DNA of 64,000 bases, taken from contig QLII01000001.1 of NCBI GenBank assembly GCA_003259005.1, forward strand, positions 5,286,501 to 5,350,500, in the 5' to 3' direction. The translations under genes were made by a program, and so were the position numbers. Below are positions 18,440 through 27,700 of the stretch, in pieces. Source of the stretch: Spirosoma telluris (lineage in GTDB: Bacteria; Bacteroidota; Bacteroidia; Cytophagales; Spirosomataceae). The notes beneath the pieces are model-generated. The model did no database searches. It saw nothing but the letters and a program-made list of their open reading frames with translations, and was not told the origin of the DNA. The first letter of the stretch is position 1, and each line of letters starts with the position of its first letter.

Positions 18440-19387
18440 CTAGCGCACAGCAAACTCACCCGAACCGATCCGGAAACCTTCCGAATACAATTCGACCGTG
18501 TATTTACCTGGTTTGTAAGGAATACCGCGCGAATAAAGCAATTCGACGTTTTGGCCATTGCTCGTGTAATTCACCGTCTGCTTGGTCGTATAAATGGTTT
18601 CATTGCCATCTACCGTAAAGGTACCCGAACCGTTGGCCATATCTGACACAACTGCTCCTGATGGATCAAGCACACGAACGAATACATCTTTAGGCTCTTC
18701 TTTCGTCAGTGGATTATCCAGCAAGGTATAAACCAGCTTGATTTTGTCCAGACGTTTAGCTTTGTATGAGTCGTCGTCTTTCACTTTCCCTTTAGCGTTA
18801 ACCGCAAATACTTTTACGTTCTGCGCTTTCAGAGCTGCGGCACGGGTAACCTTCGTACTTAACTCCTGATTCTGCGATTGAACCTGCGACACAACTGTAG
18901 TTACCGAATCACGGAACTGTTGCCCTTTCACTTTCAGGCCCGTATTTTCTTCGTCCAATGCTTTTACGTTGGTCGCCAGGGTTACGTTTTCGCGTTGTAG
19001 ATTGGCGATAAGCGTATCTTTTTCGACCAGAAAGGCTTCATACTGCTTAATTTTCGCATCGTATTTCGCGATCGAAATACGAATACCTTTTTTTAAAGTA
19101 GCTTTATCACCTTCCAACTGAGCTTTCATTTTCTCTAACTCCGAAACATCACCACCCAGTTTTTGCACTTCGGCAATCTTAGCATCCAATGCCGTTGAAA
19201 TCGAATCTAGTTTAACCCGAGTCGTTGAAAGTTCTTCAACCCGTTCTGATATAGTTACTTCCTGATTTTCAGAAACTTTTTTCTGATCAAAATACAGATA
19301 ACTTGAAACTCCAGCTAAACCCGTCATAATAATCAGAGCAGCTAAGAGAGCGCCATTTGCTTTTGGCTTTTGCGAATTATTTTCCAT
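18440..19387 (-). CDS. Membrane-anchored coiled-coil protein
   Basis: A 315-residue protein with a short cytoplasmic head, one membrane helix (about residues 13-33, GALLAALIIMTGLAGVSSYLYF), and then a long heptad-rich coiled coil to about residue 170 (ISERVEELSTTRVKLDSI, LEKMKAQLEGDKATLKK, VTLATNVKALDEENTGLK). The C-terminal ~120 residues are a beta-rich domain ending YSEGFRIGSGEFAVR. Such proteins are widespread in Cytophagales, with no assigned function that I can name. Its upstream region carries a minus-strand terminator, described separately. Confidence 0.7.
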   Translation of the reverse strand: MENNSQKPKANGALLAALIIMTGLAGVSSYLYFDQKKVSENQEVTISERVEELSTTRVKLDSISTALDAKIAEVQKLGGDVSELEKMKAQLEGDKATLKKGIRISIAKYDAKIKQYEAFLVEKDTLIANLQRENVTLATNVKALDEENTGLKVKGQQFRDSVTTVVSQVQSQNQELSTKVTRAAALKAQNVKVFAVNAKGKVKDDDSYKAKRLDKIKLVYTLLDNPLTKEEPKDVFVRVLDPSGAVVSDMANGSGTFTVDGNETIYTTKQTVNYTSNGQNVELLYSRGIPYKPGKYTVELYSEGFRIGSGEFAVR

Positions 19388-19428
19388 TTCAAATTTTCAG
19401 TTTAACGATTAAACATGCACAGACTTGT

Positions 19429-19448
19429 AAAAAAAGCCGCTTTCGCGG
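19429..19448 (-). terminator. Minus-strand intrinsic terminator upstream of a coding gene
   Basis: On the minus strand CCGC-GAAA-GCGG forms a hairpin with a GNRA tetraloop, followed by C and T7. It lies 41 bp before the start codon of the coiled-coil gene on the same strand, and the next genes to the right run the other way. It must therefore end a transcript that starts within 19449-19767, either an attenuated leader or a small RNA. Confidence 0.7.
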
Positions 19449-19767
19449 TTGTGTAGAGGTTGTTACATCCGATATCGGTGTTGAATGAAAAAATAAAATT
19501 CGACTACGAAAATTATAATTTGCCCTCCGAACAATACTAACGGAACGCCAGCTTGCGTCATACTATTGTAGCGAACAACTGGTTATTCTTAAAAAAGGTT
19601 TTTTTAGTACGCACCGGAAACCCCAAAAATAGACAATGATTATCAATTAGATAGACCGTAAAATAAATATTAATTTCACCCAGTGAGAAGCTTAATGATC
19701 CACCAGCGTATCCGTACACGCTATAACAACCCGAACTGCAGTTAGTTGCTATATAAAACGCTCAGCA
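19449..19767. other. Gene-free spacer between divergent genes
   Basis: No supportable open frame lies here. On the minus strand a -7-like box TATTTTTG is at 19631-19624, about 190 nt ahead of the intrinsic terminator at 19429-19448, so a short transcript of that size is possible. The region is AT-rich with A and T runs. The rest holds the upstream region of the Fpg gene, in which I see no clear site. Confidence 0.4.
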
Positions 19768-20586
19768 ATGCCAGAACTTCCCGAGGTTGAAATCAGACGA
19801 CAGTATCTCGAAACGTCATCGCTTCACCAGATTATTGCAAACATTGATGTCGAAGATAGAAAGCTACTTACAACCGACTATACGACCCTGGTAACTACAC
19901 TGGCTGGGCGGCAGTTTATTAGTACACATCGGGTTGGGAAGAATCTATTTGTATTAACGGATAGTCCCGATATTATCGTCCATATGCACTTTGGCATGAC
20001 GGGTGATTTAGAATACTACCATTCTTCGCTCGATCGGCCCCGGTTTGCCCGAATCGTGTTTGAGTTTACGAATGGCTTCAACCTTGGCTTTCTCTGCCCA
20101 CGCAAATTCGAGCGGGTAGGTTTGATTGATAACATAGACGCGTTTCTGAAACGAAAAAAAATCGGCCCGGATGGACTCGCTATTTCTGTCGAAGAACTAG
20201 CAGAACGTATCTATCAGAAGAAAGCTTTCATAAAGCCTGTTTTGCTTGACCAAAGCATTGTGGCTGGGCTAGGTAACTGGATTGTCGATGAGGTACTATT
20301 TCAGGCCTGCATTCATCCTGAACGACACGCCAACACGCTTACTAACGACCAATTCAATCAACTGCATAACGCTATTTGGCTCGTACTCAAAACAGCTATT
20401 CGGTATGAGGCAACCTATCGTGACTTCCCGAACAGTTTTTTAATTCATGTACGGGAATGGGACGATTCACCATACGATGACGTAGAAGCCCATAAATTTT
20501 GCCCTCGTTGTAGCACCCGTATCGAACGCACTGAAGTGGGCGGGCGTACAACCTTCTTCTGCCCGAAGGAGCAGCAGTTGCGATGA
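19768..20586 (+). CDS. mutM: Formamidopyrimidine-DNA glycosylase (Fpg/Nei family)
   Basis: A 272-residue base-excision repair glycosylase/AP lyase that removes oxidised purines. It starts MPELPEVE, so after Met removal P1 is the catalytic nucleophile and E2 its partner. VGKNLF carries the conserved Lys and HMHFGMTGDL the core strand. The helix-two-turn-helix is at VAGLGNWIVDEVLFQACIHPER. The C-terminal zinc finger has C245, C248 and C265, but the fourth Cys position is Glu (FFCPKEQ). That is unusual, so zinc binding may be weak, or the end may be misread. Confidence 0.9.
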   Translation: MPELPEVEIRRQYLETSSLHQIIANIDVEDRKLLTTDYTTLVTTLAGRQFISTHRVGKNLFVLTDSPDIIVHMHFGMTGDLEYYHSSLDRPRFARIVFEFTNGFNLGFLCPRKFERVGLIDNIDAFLKRKKIGPDGLAISVEELAERIYQKKAFIKPVLLDQSIVAGLGNWIVDEVLFQACIHPERHANTLTNDQFNQLHNAIWLVLKTAIRYEATYRDFPNSFLIHVREWDDSPYDDVEAHKFCPRCSTRIERTEVGGRTTFFCPKEQQLR

Positions 20587-20636
20587 ACTTGTCAGAAAGG
20601 AAAGACGTTGCTGTATTAAATGTATCTACATGTATT

Positions 20637-21496
20637 ATGGCGACACAACGAACAATTTCTGATATACGTACGGCTACCCCAATAGCGTTGGTGATGGCTT
20701 TATTGGGTTGAATGCGTTTCACCCACAAGGGTCGCGCCCATTCAATCCGTTTTTACTGTTAGATCATCACGGACCGATGCAGGTACAACCCTCTAATCGG
20801 CCAAAGGGCGTCGATCAACATCCGCATCGAGGATTTGAAACAGTAACCATTGTCTATGAGGGTGCCCTGGAACACCGCGACTCTGCCGGTAATTATGGTA
20901 AACTCTTCGCGGGTGATGTTCAGTGGATGACGGCCGCATCGGGCATTATTCACGAGGAAAAGCATGAGAAAGAGTTTTCCCGTCAGGGAGGCCAGTTAGA
21001 TTTTGTGCAGTTATGGGTCAACTTGCCTGCCAAAGACAAAAAGAGCCCGCCCAACTATCAGGACATTGCTGCATCGAAAATTCAAACGACTGTCTTGCCC
21101 AATGGTGGAAAGCTGCGTGTTATTGCAGGCGAATTAGCAGGTTTACAAGGCCCCGCCAGCACATTCAGTCCGATTTTCGTAGCTGATCTAACCCTTGCGA
21201 ACAGCCAATCCGAAACGCTTACTATACCTGCTCAGTATACGGCTATGGTCTATGTATTAAACGGCTCGGCAAGCCTTAATGGAAAACCGATTAACCGTGG
21301 ACAAATTGCGCTCATGAATACGAATGGCGATACGATAACGCTTTCGACCTCTTCTGCGGCAAAACTGCTCATTCTGGCTGGCGAGCCCATTCACGAACCG
21401 CTAGCTGTTTATGGCCCCTTTGTGATGAATACGCGCGAAGAGATCCTGGAAGCATTTGAAGACTTTCAGAATGGACGTATGGGAGTGTTGAATTAG
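20637..21496 (+). CDS. Pirin-family cupin protein, one frameshift
   Basis: A bicupin of about 286 residues. The open frame starts only at 20708, inside the conserved part. An ATG at 20637 (MATQRTISDIRTATP) joins it when one C is added to the C4 run at 20677-20680, giving PNSVGDGFIGLNAFHPQGSRPFNPFLLLDHHGP. The pirin metal site is seen in HPHRGFETVTIVYEGALEHRDS and IHEEKHEKEF. Bacterial pirins are quercetin dioxygenase-like or regulatory; the substrate is unknown here. The gene is 50 bp after Fpg and is followed by a perfect 32-bp inverted repeat. Confidence 0.87.
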
Positions 21497-21497
21497 G

Positions 21498-21588
21498 TGG
21501 TCATTCATAGTCATTTGCCTGGCGTCATTGATAATCACTCATGGAAGTAAACAATAAATGACGCCAGGCAAATGACTATGAATGACCA
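21498..21588. repeat. Perfect 32-bp inverted repeat, family B copy 1
   Basis: Arms 21498-21529 and 21557-21588 are perfectly complementary over 32 bp with a 27-nt loop. They contain GGTCATTCATAGTCATTTGC, the repeated-GTCATT style that recurs near 22.7 and 43.3 kb. It immediately follows the pirin gene. There is no T-run. Confidence 0.88.
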
Positions 21589-21876
21589 TTTTTATAATTC
21601 CCAACGCCAATTACATCCCTATATATCGGGTTATCCCGCAATTCTGTTTCCCCAAAAGTTTACCAGCACCGAATTTTGTCTTCAATCTGATAGAGTTCAG
21701 GACACAACAGACCGTCCGCGCAACTAGTAATTATCCTGTTGCTCGCAAGACGCAAAGAAACTATTCATGTCTATAAATAGCACAGTTGGGCTCGTGTGTG
21801 TACTTAATCGGTTCCGATTCATCAAATTTTGGCTAAGATTGTGGCTCCTCCTTTATTCATCCATCTGTATTTTTAG
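21589..21876. other. Gene-free AT-rich spacer
   Basis: The stretch holds no open frame with coding character. A 64-codon frame here has no recognisable sequence and starts inside the inverted repeat. The right end leads into the promoter and operator of the S24 repressor gene. Confidence 0.5.
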
Positions 21877-21884
21877 TATATTTG
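21877..21884 (+). promoter_or_regulatory. Bacteroidota -7 promoter element of the S24 regulator
   Basis: TATATTTG fits the Bacteroidota -7 consensus TAnnTTTG. It lies about 95 bp before the regulator start codon and directly before a palindromic operator-like site. No good TTG is seen at -33. Confidence 0.5.
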
Positions 21885-21886
21885 CC

Positions 21887-21920
21887 GTAATACAAGCGAA
21901 ATATATTTTACCTGTATTAC
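21887..21920. promoter_or_regulatory. Operator-like inverted repeat before the S24 regulator
   Basis: GTAATACA (21887-21894) and TGTATTAC (21913-21920) form perfect 8-bp arms 18 bp apart, starting 2 bp after the -7 box. This is where an autorepressor would block transcription. The dyad fits a dimeric HTH protein, and the downstream gene encodes one. Confidence 0.55.
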
Positions 21921-21979
21921 ATCTGTCAACTATCTATCCATAAAAGGCCGAAATTTCTTTAAATAATATTGACACTAAC

Positions 21980-22657
21980 GTGACTATTCAGGATCGATTA
22001 AAGCAGGTTTTCGATGCTCTTGGCATTACTATTTACCAGATAGCCAAGGAATTAGGTGAAAATCCATCGAAATTCTACAACATTTTAAACGGACGGGCAA
22101 AACCCTCATACGACACCATTATGAGCTTGCTGGCCTGCTATCCTCAAATCAGCGCAGATTATCTGATTCGGGGTATTATGCCCGTATTGAACCCACCTGA
22201 AGGAAATGCCCGGATAACGATCACAGAAGACGATACGATCGAGGTTCCATTTGTGCCCGTAAAGTTTTACGCCACCTTTGTCGAGAGCTATTCCGATACG
22301 GTCAGCGCAACCGATACCGAATCGTTTCGGGTACGAAAACCTTTATTGCGCGGCCATAAAAACCCAGTTGTACTGGAAATTTCGGGAAGTAGTATGAGCC
22401 CACAGCTTATTCACGGCGCTAAAGTATTGGCGGTGCCCATTAGTGAAAACAACTGGGAATACCAGTCAGGGGGCGTTTATGCGGTTATGTATCGGGATTA
22501 TTTTGTTGTCAAACGCATTCGGGACAACGAGTTGCTAACCCGCAAATATCTCACCCTCCATTCTGACAATCCGAATGGTGGTAATGTAACAGTCCCTCTA
22601 CGCGATATTCGAGGCATCTGGAAGATTGTGGCCATTGTAGAAGCGCCAGTAGAATAA
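21980..22657 (+). CDS. HTH-S24 (LexA/CI-like) transcriptional regulator
   Basis: A 225-residue regulator read from a GTG start. The N-terminal XRE-type helix-turn-helix spans about residues 5-50 (GITIYQIAKELGENPSKFYNILNGRAKPSYDTI). The C-terminal S24 peptidase-like domain has S138 in SGSSMSP and K178 in YFVVKRI, the Ser-Lys dyad of LexA/CI-type self-cleavage. An Ala-Gly cleavage site in the linker is not visible, so self-cleavage is uncertain. No other phage gene is nearby, so it looks like a chromosomal stress or cell-state repressor. A palindromic operator lies at its own promoter. Confidence 0.85.
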   Translation: MTIQDRLKQVFDALGITIYQIAKELGENPSKFYNILNGRAKPSYDTIMSLLACYPQISADYLIRGIMPVLNPPEGNARITITEDDTIEVPFVPVKFYATFVESYSDTVSATDTESFRVRKPLLRGHKNPVVLEISGSSMSPQLIHGAKVLAVPISENNWEYQSGGVYAVMYRDYFVVKRIRDNELLTRKYLTLHSDNPNGGNVTVPLRDIRGIWKIVAIVEAPVE

Positions 22658-22663
22658 TTGAAA

Positions 22664-22736
22664 TAGTCAGGCATTGTCATTCACCGTCACTAATAGTAAA
22701 CAACTATACTTGACAATTAATGACAATGCCTGACTA
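22664..22736. repeat. Inverted repeat, family B copy 2
   Basis: Perfect 18-bp arms (22664-22681 and 22719-22736) around a 37-nt loop. The left arm and loop contain TTGTCATTCACCGTCACTAA, nearly the same as in the copy at 43.3 kb. It lies between the convergent regulator and ABC transporter genes. Confidence 0.82.
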
Positions 22737-22771
22737 CTAATGACTTTTCCCTACCAATACCTGACTACTTT

Positions 22772-24549
22772 TTACTCCTTTACTTGTTCCATAACCTCTT
22801 TCTGGTGCGCCCACATTTCCTGAAAAACAGGGCTGTGTTGACGCAGCTTAGAAAAGCTTCCCTCGTCAATTATTTTCCCATCCTGCATAATATAAATGTA
22901 GTCGAACAAGGGTAACAGGTGAAGTCGGTGAAGGGTTGAGACAATGGCTTTATCGGCAAACTCACGCAGTAGACCCCGGTAAATAGCCAGTTCTGTTTTG
23001 GGATCTACACTGCTGGTGGGTTCGTCTAGTAACACAATATTACTGGCTCGGGCGGCCAATACGCCACGAGCCAATGCCAATCGCTGCCGTTGCCCGCCTG
23101 ATAGGTTTACCCCTTTTTCCTGAATATTCGTTTCCAGGCCGTTTGGCAGTTGCTTCACTACATCCGTAAAATGGGCAACCCGGCACACCTCATTTACTTC
23201 TTCATCGCCAAAAGGCAAACCAAGCGTAATATTATACGCAATCGTATTTTCGAAAATCTCTGGCTCCTGTGGAAACAGCGTTACAGTATTGGCAACTGCG
23301 TTTAAATCAGAGATGGGCTGCCCATCGATTTGTACAGACAACCCTGGCTCAGGCAAATACAAACCTCGCAACAACGTCAGTAGTGTACTTTTTCCAGAGC
23401 CACTTTCCCCAATAAACGCCACTCGCTTACCCCGCACCAGCTGAATATGCAAGTCAACTAAATTAGGTATTTTATGGGATAAACCGGCGGTCCGACCATG
23501 TGAGAAGTTGAGGTTGGCAATATCGATAGTTCGCCATTGATCGGGTAGCGTTTCATGCTCAGGACGCTCATGACGAGCATAAGCCTCGCCAATACCTCGG
23601 GCGGTTTGCACATCGGTATTAAACTGTACAATCTGCGTGTACTGCCAGGCCACATCATGAAACACACTCGTAAATTGATTGACATAGCCCAGTAAAGTCA
23701 CCAGACCGCCAATTAAAAATACCTGCCCCGGAATATAATGCTGGTAGACATACCCCATCGCCAGAACAATGTAGATGAGCCCAACTAATAGTGACGCGAC
23801 AAACCATTTCCACTCGTTAATCTTTACCTGTCGCATAAAGGGGGGAAAAACCAGCGCTATTTTGCCAGACAGTGCCTGTTGAATTCGCTCCTCAAGACGG
23901 AGGGTAATGACAGTGATAATATTCGACAGACTATCAAACAAGGTTGACGAAACGACGTGCTCCCGTTCATTGGTTTCGTCGAGCGCTTTAATGAAGGGCC
24001 TATCGAAACGGAGAATTACATAAATTGTCACCCCCCTAAGGCTACACCGACCAACCCGAAAGCGGGCGAGAAATAAAGCATGGCACCGAACGAAAAAACA
24101 AATTTTGAGAGGGCCTGAATGTAAATAAAGCCGTCCTGAAAAAACGTTTTGAGTGCATCGTAGGCTTTGCGAATCCGATTGATGGTAGCACCACTATGGT
24201 GGTCTTTGTGCCAGCCAACGGGCAAATGGAGAGTCTGATGAAACAATTCGTCCAGAAAGTTCCGGCTCAAATTAAACGCCAACTGCCGTTCCATAACCCG
24301 CGCGGGTCCGTGGAATGCCCATTCCAGCACTTCCAGCCCAAAATAACCGCCAACATATAGCCAGACCACTTGTAGAATATTCGTATCCTGCTGCTGAAGT
24401 TTACCAATAAACCAACCAAATAGTAAGGGCCGTAGGGCAGCGACTACATTAGCCAGGATGAACAGGAAATAGACGACTAAGTACCTTCGCTTTTCCTGTC
24501 GGGCGTAAGTCCAGGCAATATGAAGTAAAGCTATGTATGGATTTTGCAT
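22772..24549 (-). CDS. ABC exporter (fused membrane and ATPase domains), one frameshift
   Basis: A half-transporter of the type I exporter kind, about 592 residues after repair. The membrane domain (about 1-330) has several hydrophobic helices. The ATPase has Walker A GESGSGKST, signature LSGGQRQRLALARG, Walker B IVLLDEPTSS and the switch His in STLHRLHLL. The gene is split in two frames at a C6 run (24031-24036 on plus, G6 on the coding strand). One more G joins VALGGVTIYVILRFDRP without a gap. The domain order is normal and it probably works as a homodimer. The substrate cannot be told. Confidence 0.9.
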
Positions 24550-24643
24550 GATTCCAAGTTACAGGCTCATTTACTGAAATGTAGCCAACTAGTAAAATGG
24601 ACAAAAAAGGAGAATAGTTTCTACGATATTATTGGCCAAACCG

Positions 24644-24674
24644 TTGGTTTTGTGGTTGACTTTCAGTAATTTTG
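24644..24674 (+). promoter_or_regulatory. fusA promoter (TTG-20-TAATTTTG)
   Basis: TTG at 24644-24646 and TAATTTTG at 24667-24674 are separated by 20 bp, a good fit to the Bacteroidota -33/-7 promoter. It lies about 90 bp before the fusA start and leaves a normal 5' leader. No ribosomal protein gene lies upstream on this strand. Confidence 0.6.
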
Positions 24675-24763
24675 CGTCCTGATTTACAAAAGGGTCATCT
24701 GCTACTTGTAGCGACCTTTTCCTTTCGAGTTTAGAAAAACATAACTTTCAGTATAACAAGCTA

Positions 24764-26879
24764 ATGGCTCGCGATTTAAATTTCACGAGAAACATCGGTA
24801 TCGCTGCCCACATTGATGCGGGTAAGACGACCACAACCGAACGAATTCTCTATTACCGGGGTAAGCCACAAAATTGGTGAGGTACACGATGGTGCCGCTA
24901 CCATGGACTGGATGGAACAGGAGCAAGAGCGGGGGATTACGATCACCTCGGCCGCTACGACTGTTGACTGGACCTACCGTGAACAAAAGTACCATATCAA
25001 CATCATCGACACTCCTGGCCACGTTGACTTCACGGTTGAAGTAAACCGCTCCTTGCGTGTACTTGATGGTCTGGTATTCCTCTTCAGTGCTGTTGATGGT
25101 GTTGAACCCCAGTCGGAAACCAACTGGCGTTTGGCTAACAACTATAACGTAGCTCGTTTGGGCTTCGTAAATAAAATGGACCGCTCTGGCGCCGATTTCC
25201 TGAACGTGTGCAAGCAGGTAAAGGAAATGTTGGGTAGCTATGCCGTTCCTCTTCAGCTACCGATTGGTGAAGAAGAAAACTTCAAAGGTGTTGTTGATCT
25301 CGTTAATTTCCGCGGAATCCAGTGGAATGAAGACGATAAAGGCATGACCTTCCGTGAAGTTCCTATTCCAGCCGATATGCTGGACGAAGCAACCGAATGG
25401 CGGGAAAAACTTCTTGAAGCCGTTGCCGAATTCGATGATTCGCTGATGGAGAAATATTTCGAAGATCCAGAGTCGATCTCGGAAGACGAAATCCTGGCTG
25501 CTTTGCGTAAAGCAACCATCGCGATGAAAATCGTACCGATGCTTTGCGGCTCGTCGTTCAAAAACAAGGGTGTTCAAACCATGCTTGACTATGTGATGGC
25601 CCTGTTGCCATCTCCAATGGACAAGGAAAGCATTAAAGGAACCAATCCAAACACAGGTGAAGAGATCTCTCGGAAACCTTCGTCGACAGAACCGTTCTCT
25701 GCACTAGCGTTCAAAATAGCGACTGACCCTTACGTAGGCCGTCTTTGTTTTGTCCGTTCGTACTCGGGTGTGCTGGAATCAGGGTCTTACATCCTGAACA
25801 ACCGTTCGGGTAACAAGGAGCGCATTTCTCGGATTTTCCAGATGCACGCCAATAAGCAAAACCAGATTGAACGTCTGGAAGCGGGTGACATCGGTGCTGT
25901 AGTTGGGTTTAAAGACATCAAAACCGGCGATACGCTGTCTGATGAGAAACACCCAATCGTTCTGGAATCAATGGTATTCCCAGAGCCCGTTATTGGTTAT
26001 GCGATTGAGCCGAAGAAATCAGCCGATCAGGATAACTTCTCGAAAGCAATTGGTAAACTGATCGAAGAAGATCCAACCCTTAAAGTTGAATCGAACGAAG
26101 AAACTGGCCAGACCATTATCCGTGGTATGGGTGAGCTTCACCTTGAGATCATCATCGACCGGATGCGTCGTGAGTTCAAAGTAGAAGTGAACCAGGGTGC
26201 ACCACAGGTTGCGTACAAAGAGAAGCTTACCAAAAACGTTGAACACCGCGAAGTTTATAAGAAACAAACGGGTGGTCGTGGTAAATTTGCCGATATCGTA
26301 TTTGAACTCGGACCCCGTACCGAAGACGAAACCGGTGTTGTACAACCAGGCTTAGAGTTCGTAAACGGTATTGTTGGTGGTGTTATTCCCCGTGAATTCA
26401 TCCCAGCCGTACAGAAAGGCTTTGACGAATCACTGAAAAATGGTCCGCTGGCTGGCTTCCCACTCGAAAGTATGAAAGTTCGGTTGTTCCACGGTTCGTA
26501 CCACGACGTTGACTCCGATTCGCTGTCTTTTGAAATGGCTGCTCGTTTGGGCTTCCGTGAGGCTGCCCGTCAGGCTGGTCCGAAATTGCTCGAACCAATC
26601 ATGGCTGTTGAAGTATTGACACCAGAAGAATATACCGGCCCAATCACAGGTGACCTGAACCGTCGTCGGGGTGTGATGAAGGGCATGGATACGAAAGCTG
26701 GTTCGCAGGTAATTAAGGCTGACGTTCCTCTTTCGGAACTGTTCGGTTATGTTACTGACCTCCGTACGATGTCGTCGGGCCGGGCTACCGCCAACCTGAC
26801 ATTTGCGCACTACGAAGTTGTGCCGCAGAACATCTCGGATACGGTTGTTGCGAAAGAAAAAGGTACTGTGAAAGCGTAA
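24764..26879 (+). CDS. fusA: Translation elongation factor G, two-base frameshift
   Basis: EF-G, the GTPase that drives ribosomal translocation, about 705 residues. The true start at 24764 gives MARDLNFTRNIGIAAHIDAGKTTTTERILYY with the G1 loop (AHIDAGKT). The frame then breaks near 24855-24857. Two missing bases (most simply an AC in ACACC) would restore [21 protein letters not shown]. All later motifs are intact: DTPGHVDFT (G3), NKMDRSGAD (G4), and domains III-V to the end. An essential gene cannot be truly broken here, so this is a read error. Confidence 0.97.
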
Positions 26880-26907
26880 TTGCCTGACAGAAATAAATAT
26901 GATTTGT

Positions 26908-26937
26908 AATAGGTACTCAACAAGTTGAGTACCTATT
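26908..26937 (+). terminator. Hairpin after fusA
   Basis: A 14-bp perfect stem (AATAGGTACTCAAC with its complement) and a 2-nt loop lie 28 bp after the fusA stop. The T-rich tail is short (TGCTGTTTT). It separates fusA from the toxin-antitoxin genes. Confidence 0.7.
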
Positions 26938-27009
26938 GCTGTTTTAAGCCGCTTGAACTTTCGAGATTGTTTCCCTAGTTTAGTAGCATATATAGAAAAT
27001 AAGATAGAC

Positions 27010-27252
27010 ATGAACGTACACTATATTTCTAATCGCAAAGGCAAGCGCACTGCTGTTGTACTTCCTATCAAAGAGTGGAATAAAATTAAAGCACAACTTG
27101 CCCTACCTGATGAGGACCGAGACGAGGATGGTTTGCCGTTGACCAAAGCAGCCTTGCTGGCAGATATAAAGGAAGCATTGGAGGAAGTTAAGTTATACAA
27201 GCAGGGAAAGGTTCAATTGCAGACCCTAGACGATTTTTTGAATGAGTTATAA
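27010..27252 (+). CDS. Antitoxin of a RelE/ParE-type module
   Basis: An 80-residue protein when read from 27010 (MNVHYISNRKGKRTAVVLPIKEWNKI). Nineteen codons upstream also stay open but do not look coding. The N-terminal part resembles Phd/YefM-type antitoxins, which dimerise and bind DNA. The Glu/Lys-rich C-terminal helix (ADIKEALEEVKLYKQGKVQLQTLDDFLNEL) is the usual toxin-wrapping tail. It overlaps the RelE-type toxin gene by 11 bp. The family name is assigned from size, tail and partner. Confidence 0.78.
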   Translation: MNVHYISNRKGKRTAVVLPIKEWNKIKAQLALPDEDRDEDGLPLTKAALLADIKEALEEVKLYKQGKVQLQTLDDFLNEL

Positions 27253-27565
27253 AATCGTTACCTCTGCTAATTTCAAACGAAAAGCGAAACCTTTAATCAA
27301 GAAGTACCCGTCCATAAAATCTGAACTGGCTGTATTGGGGAAAGAAATAGCCGAGAATCCTACACAAGGGACCTCGCTTGGACAGAACTGTTATAAAATC
27401 CGACTTGCTATCCGAAGTAAAAGCACAGGAAAAAGTGGTGGGGCAAGGGTCATTACATATGTTGTTACCGCAGATGAACAAGTCGTTTTGCTGACTATCT
27501 ACGATAAGAAAAACAAAGCGAACCCGGAATCGGGCGAATTAGATCAGCTACTCAACGATTTATAA
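27242..27565 (+). CDS. RelE/ParE-family toxin
   Basis: A 107-residue basic protein with the RelE/ParE fold pattern: YKIVTSANFKRKAKPLIKKYPSIKSELAVLGKEIAENP, then the conserved NCYKIRLAIRSKSTGKSGGARVITYVV and the terminal strand VVLLTIYDKKNK. These toxins are ribosome-dependent mRNA endonucleases or gyrase poisons; which applies is not clear. It overlaps its antitoxin by 11 bp. The module sits between fusA and rpsJ with its own limits (terminator before, promoter after). Confidence 0.85.
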   Translation: MSYKIVTSANFKRKAKPLIKKYPSIKSELAVLGKEIAENPTQGTSLGQNCYKIRLAIRSKSTGKSGGARVITYVVTADEQVVLLTIYDKKNKANPESGELDQLLNDL

Positions 27566-27597
27566 AGTAATCCCCACAAAATCACAACAATACCTTT

Positions 27598-27625
27598 TTG
27601 CTCTGCATAAATTTCCCTACCTTTG
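27598..27625 (+). promoter_or_regulatory. rpsJ promoter (TTG-17-TACCTTTG)
   Basis: TTG at 27598-27600 and TACCTTTG at 27618-27625 match the Bacteroidota promoter with a slightly short spacer of 17 bp. They lie 76 bp before the rpsJ start. This allows rpsJ to be transcribed independently of fusA and the toxin module. Confidence 0.6.
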
Positions 27626-27700
27626 CACCCGCATTTACTTACCCAGCCGGAGTAAATGGTTCTTTCGGCGGGCCTATTTACCTAACGAACCAAAAACACA

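Noticed and set aside
21582..21776. 64-codon frame after the pirin gene
   Set aside because: It begins inside an inverted repeat and shows no coding character.
24857..24861. fusA break as a lost G in the G4 run
   Set aside because: One added base leaves the wrong frame; two bases are needed, and an AC restores the conserved YTGVSHKIG.
26430..27011. 193-codon minus-strand frame across the end of fusA
   Set aside because: It is antisense to conserved EF-G domains and has no recognisable motif.
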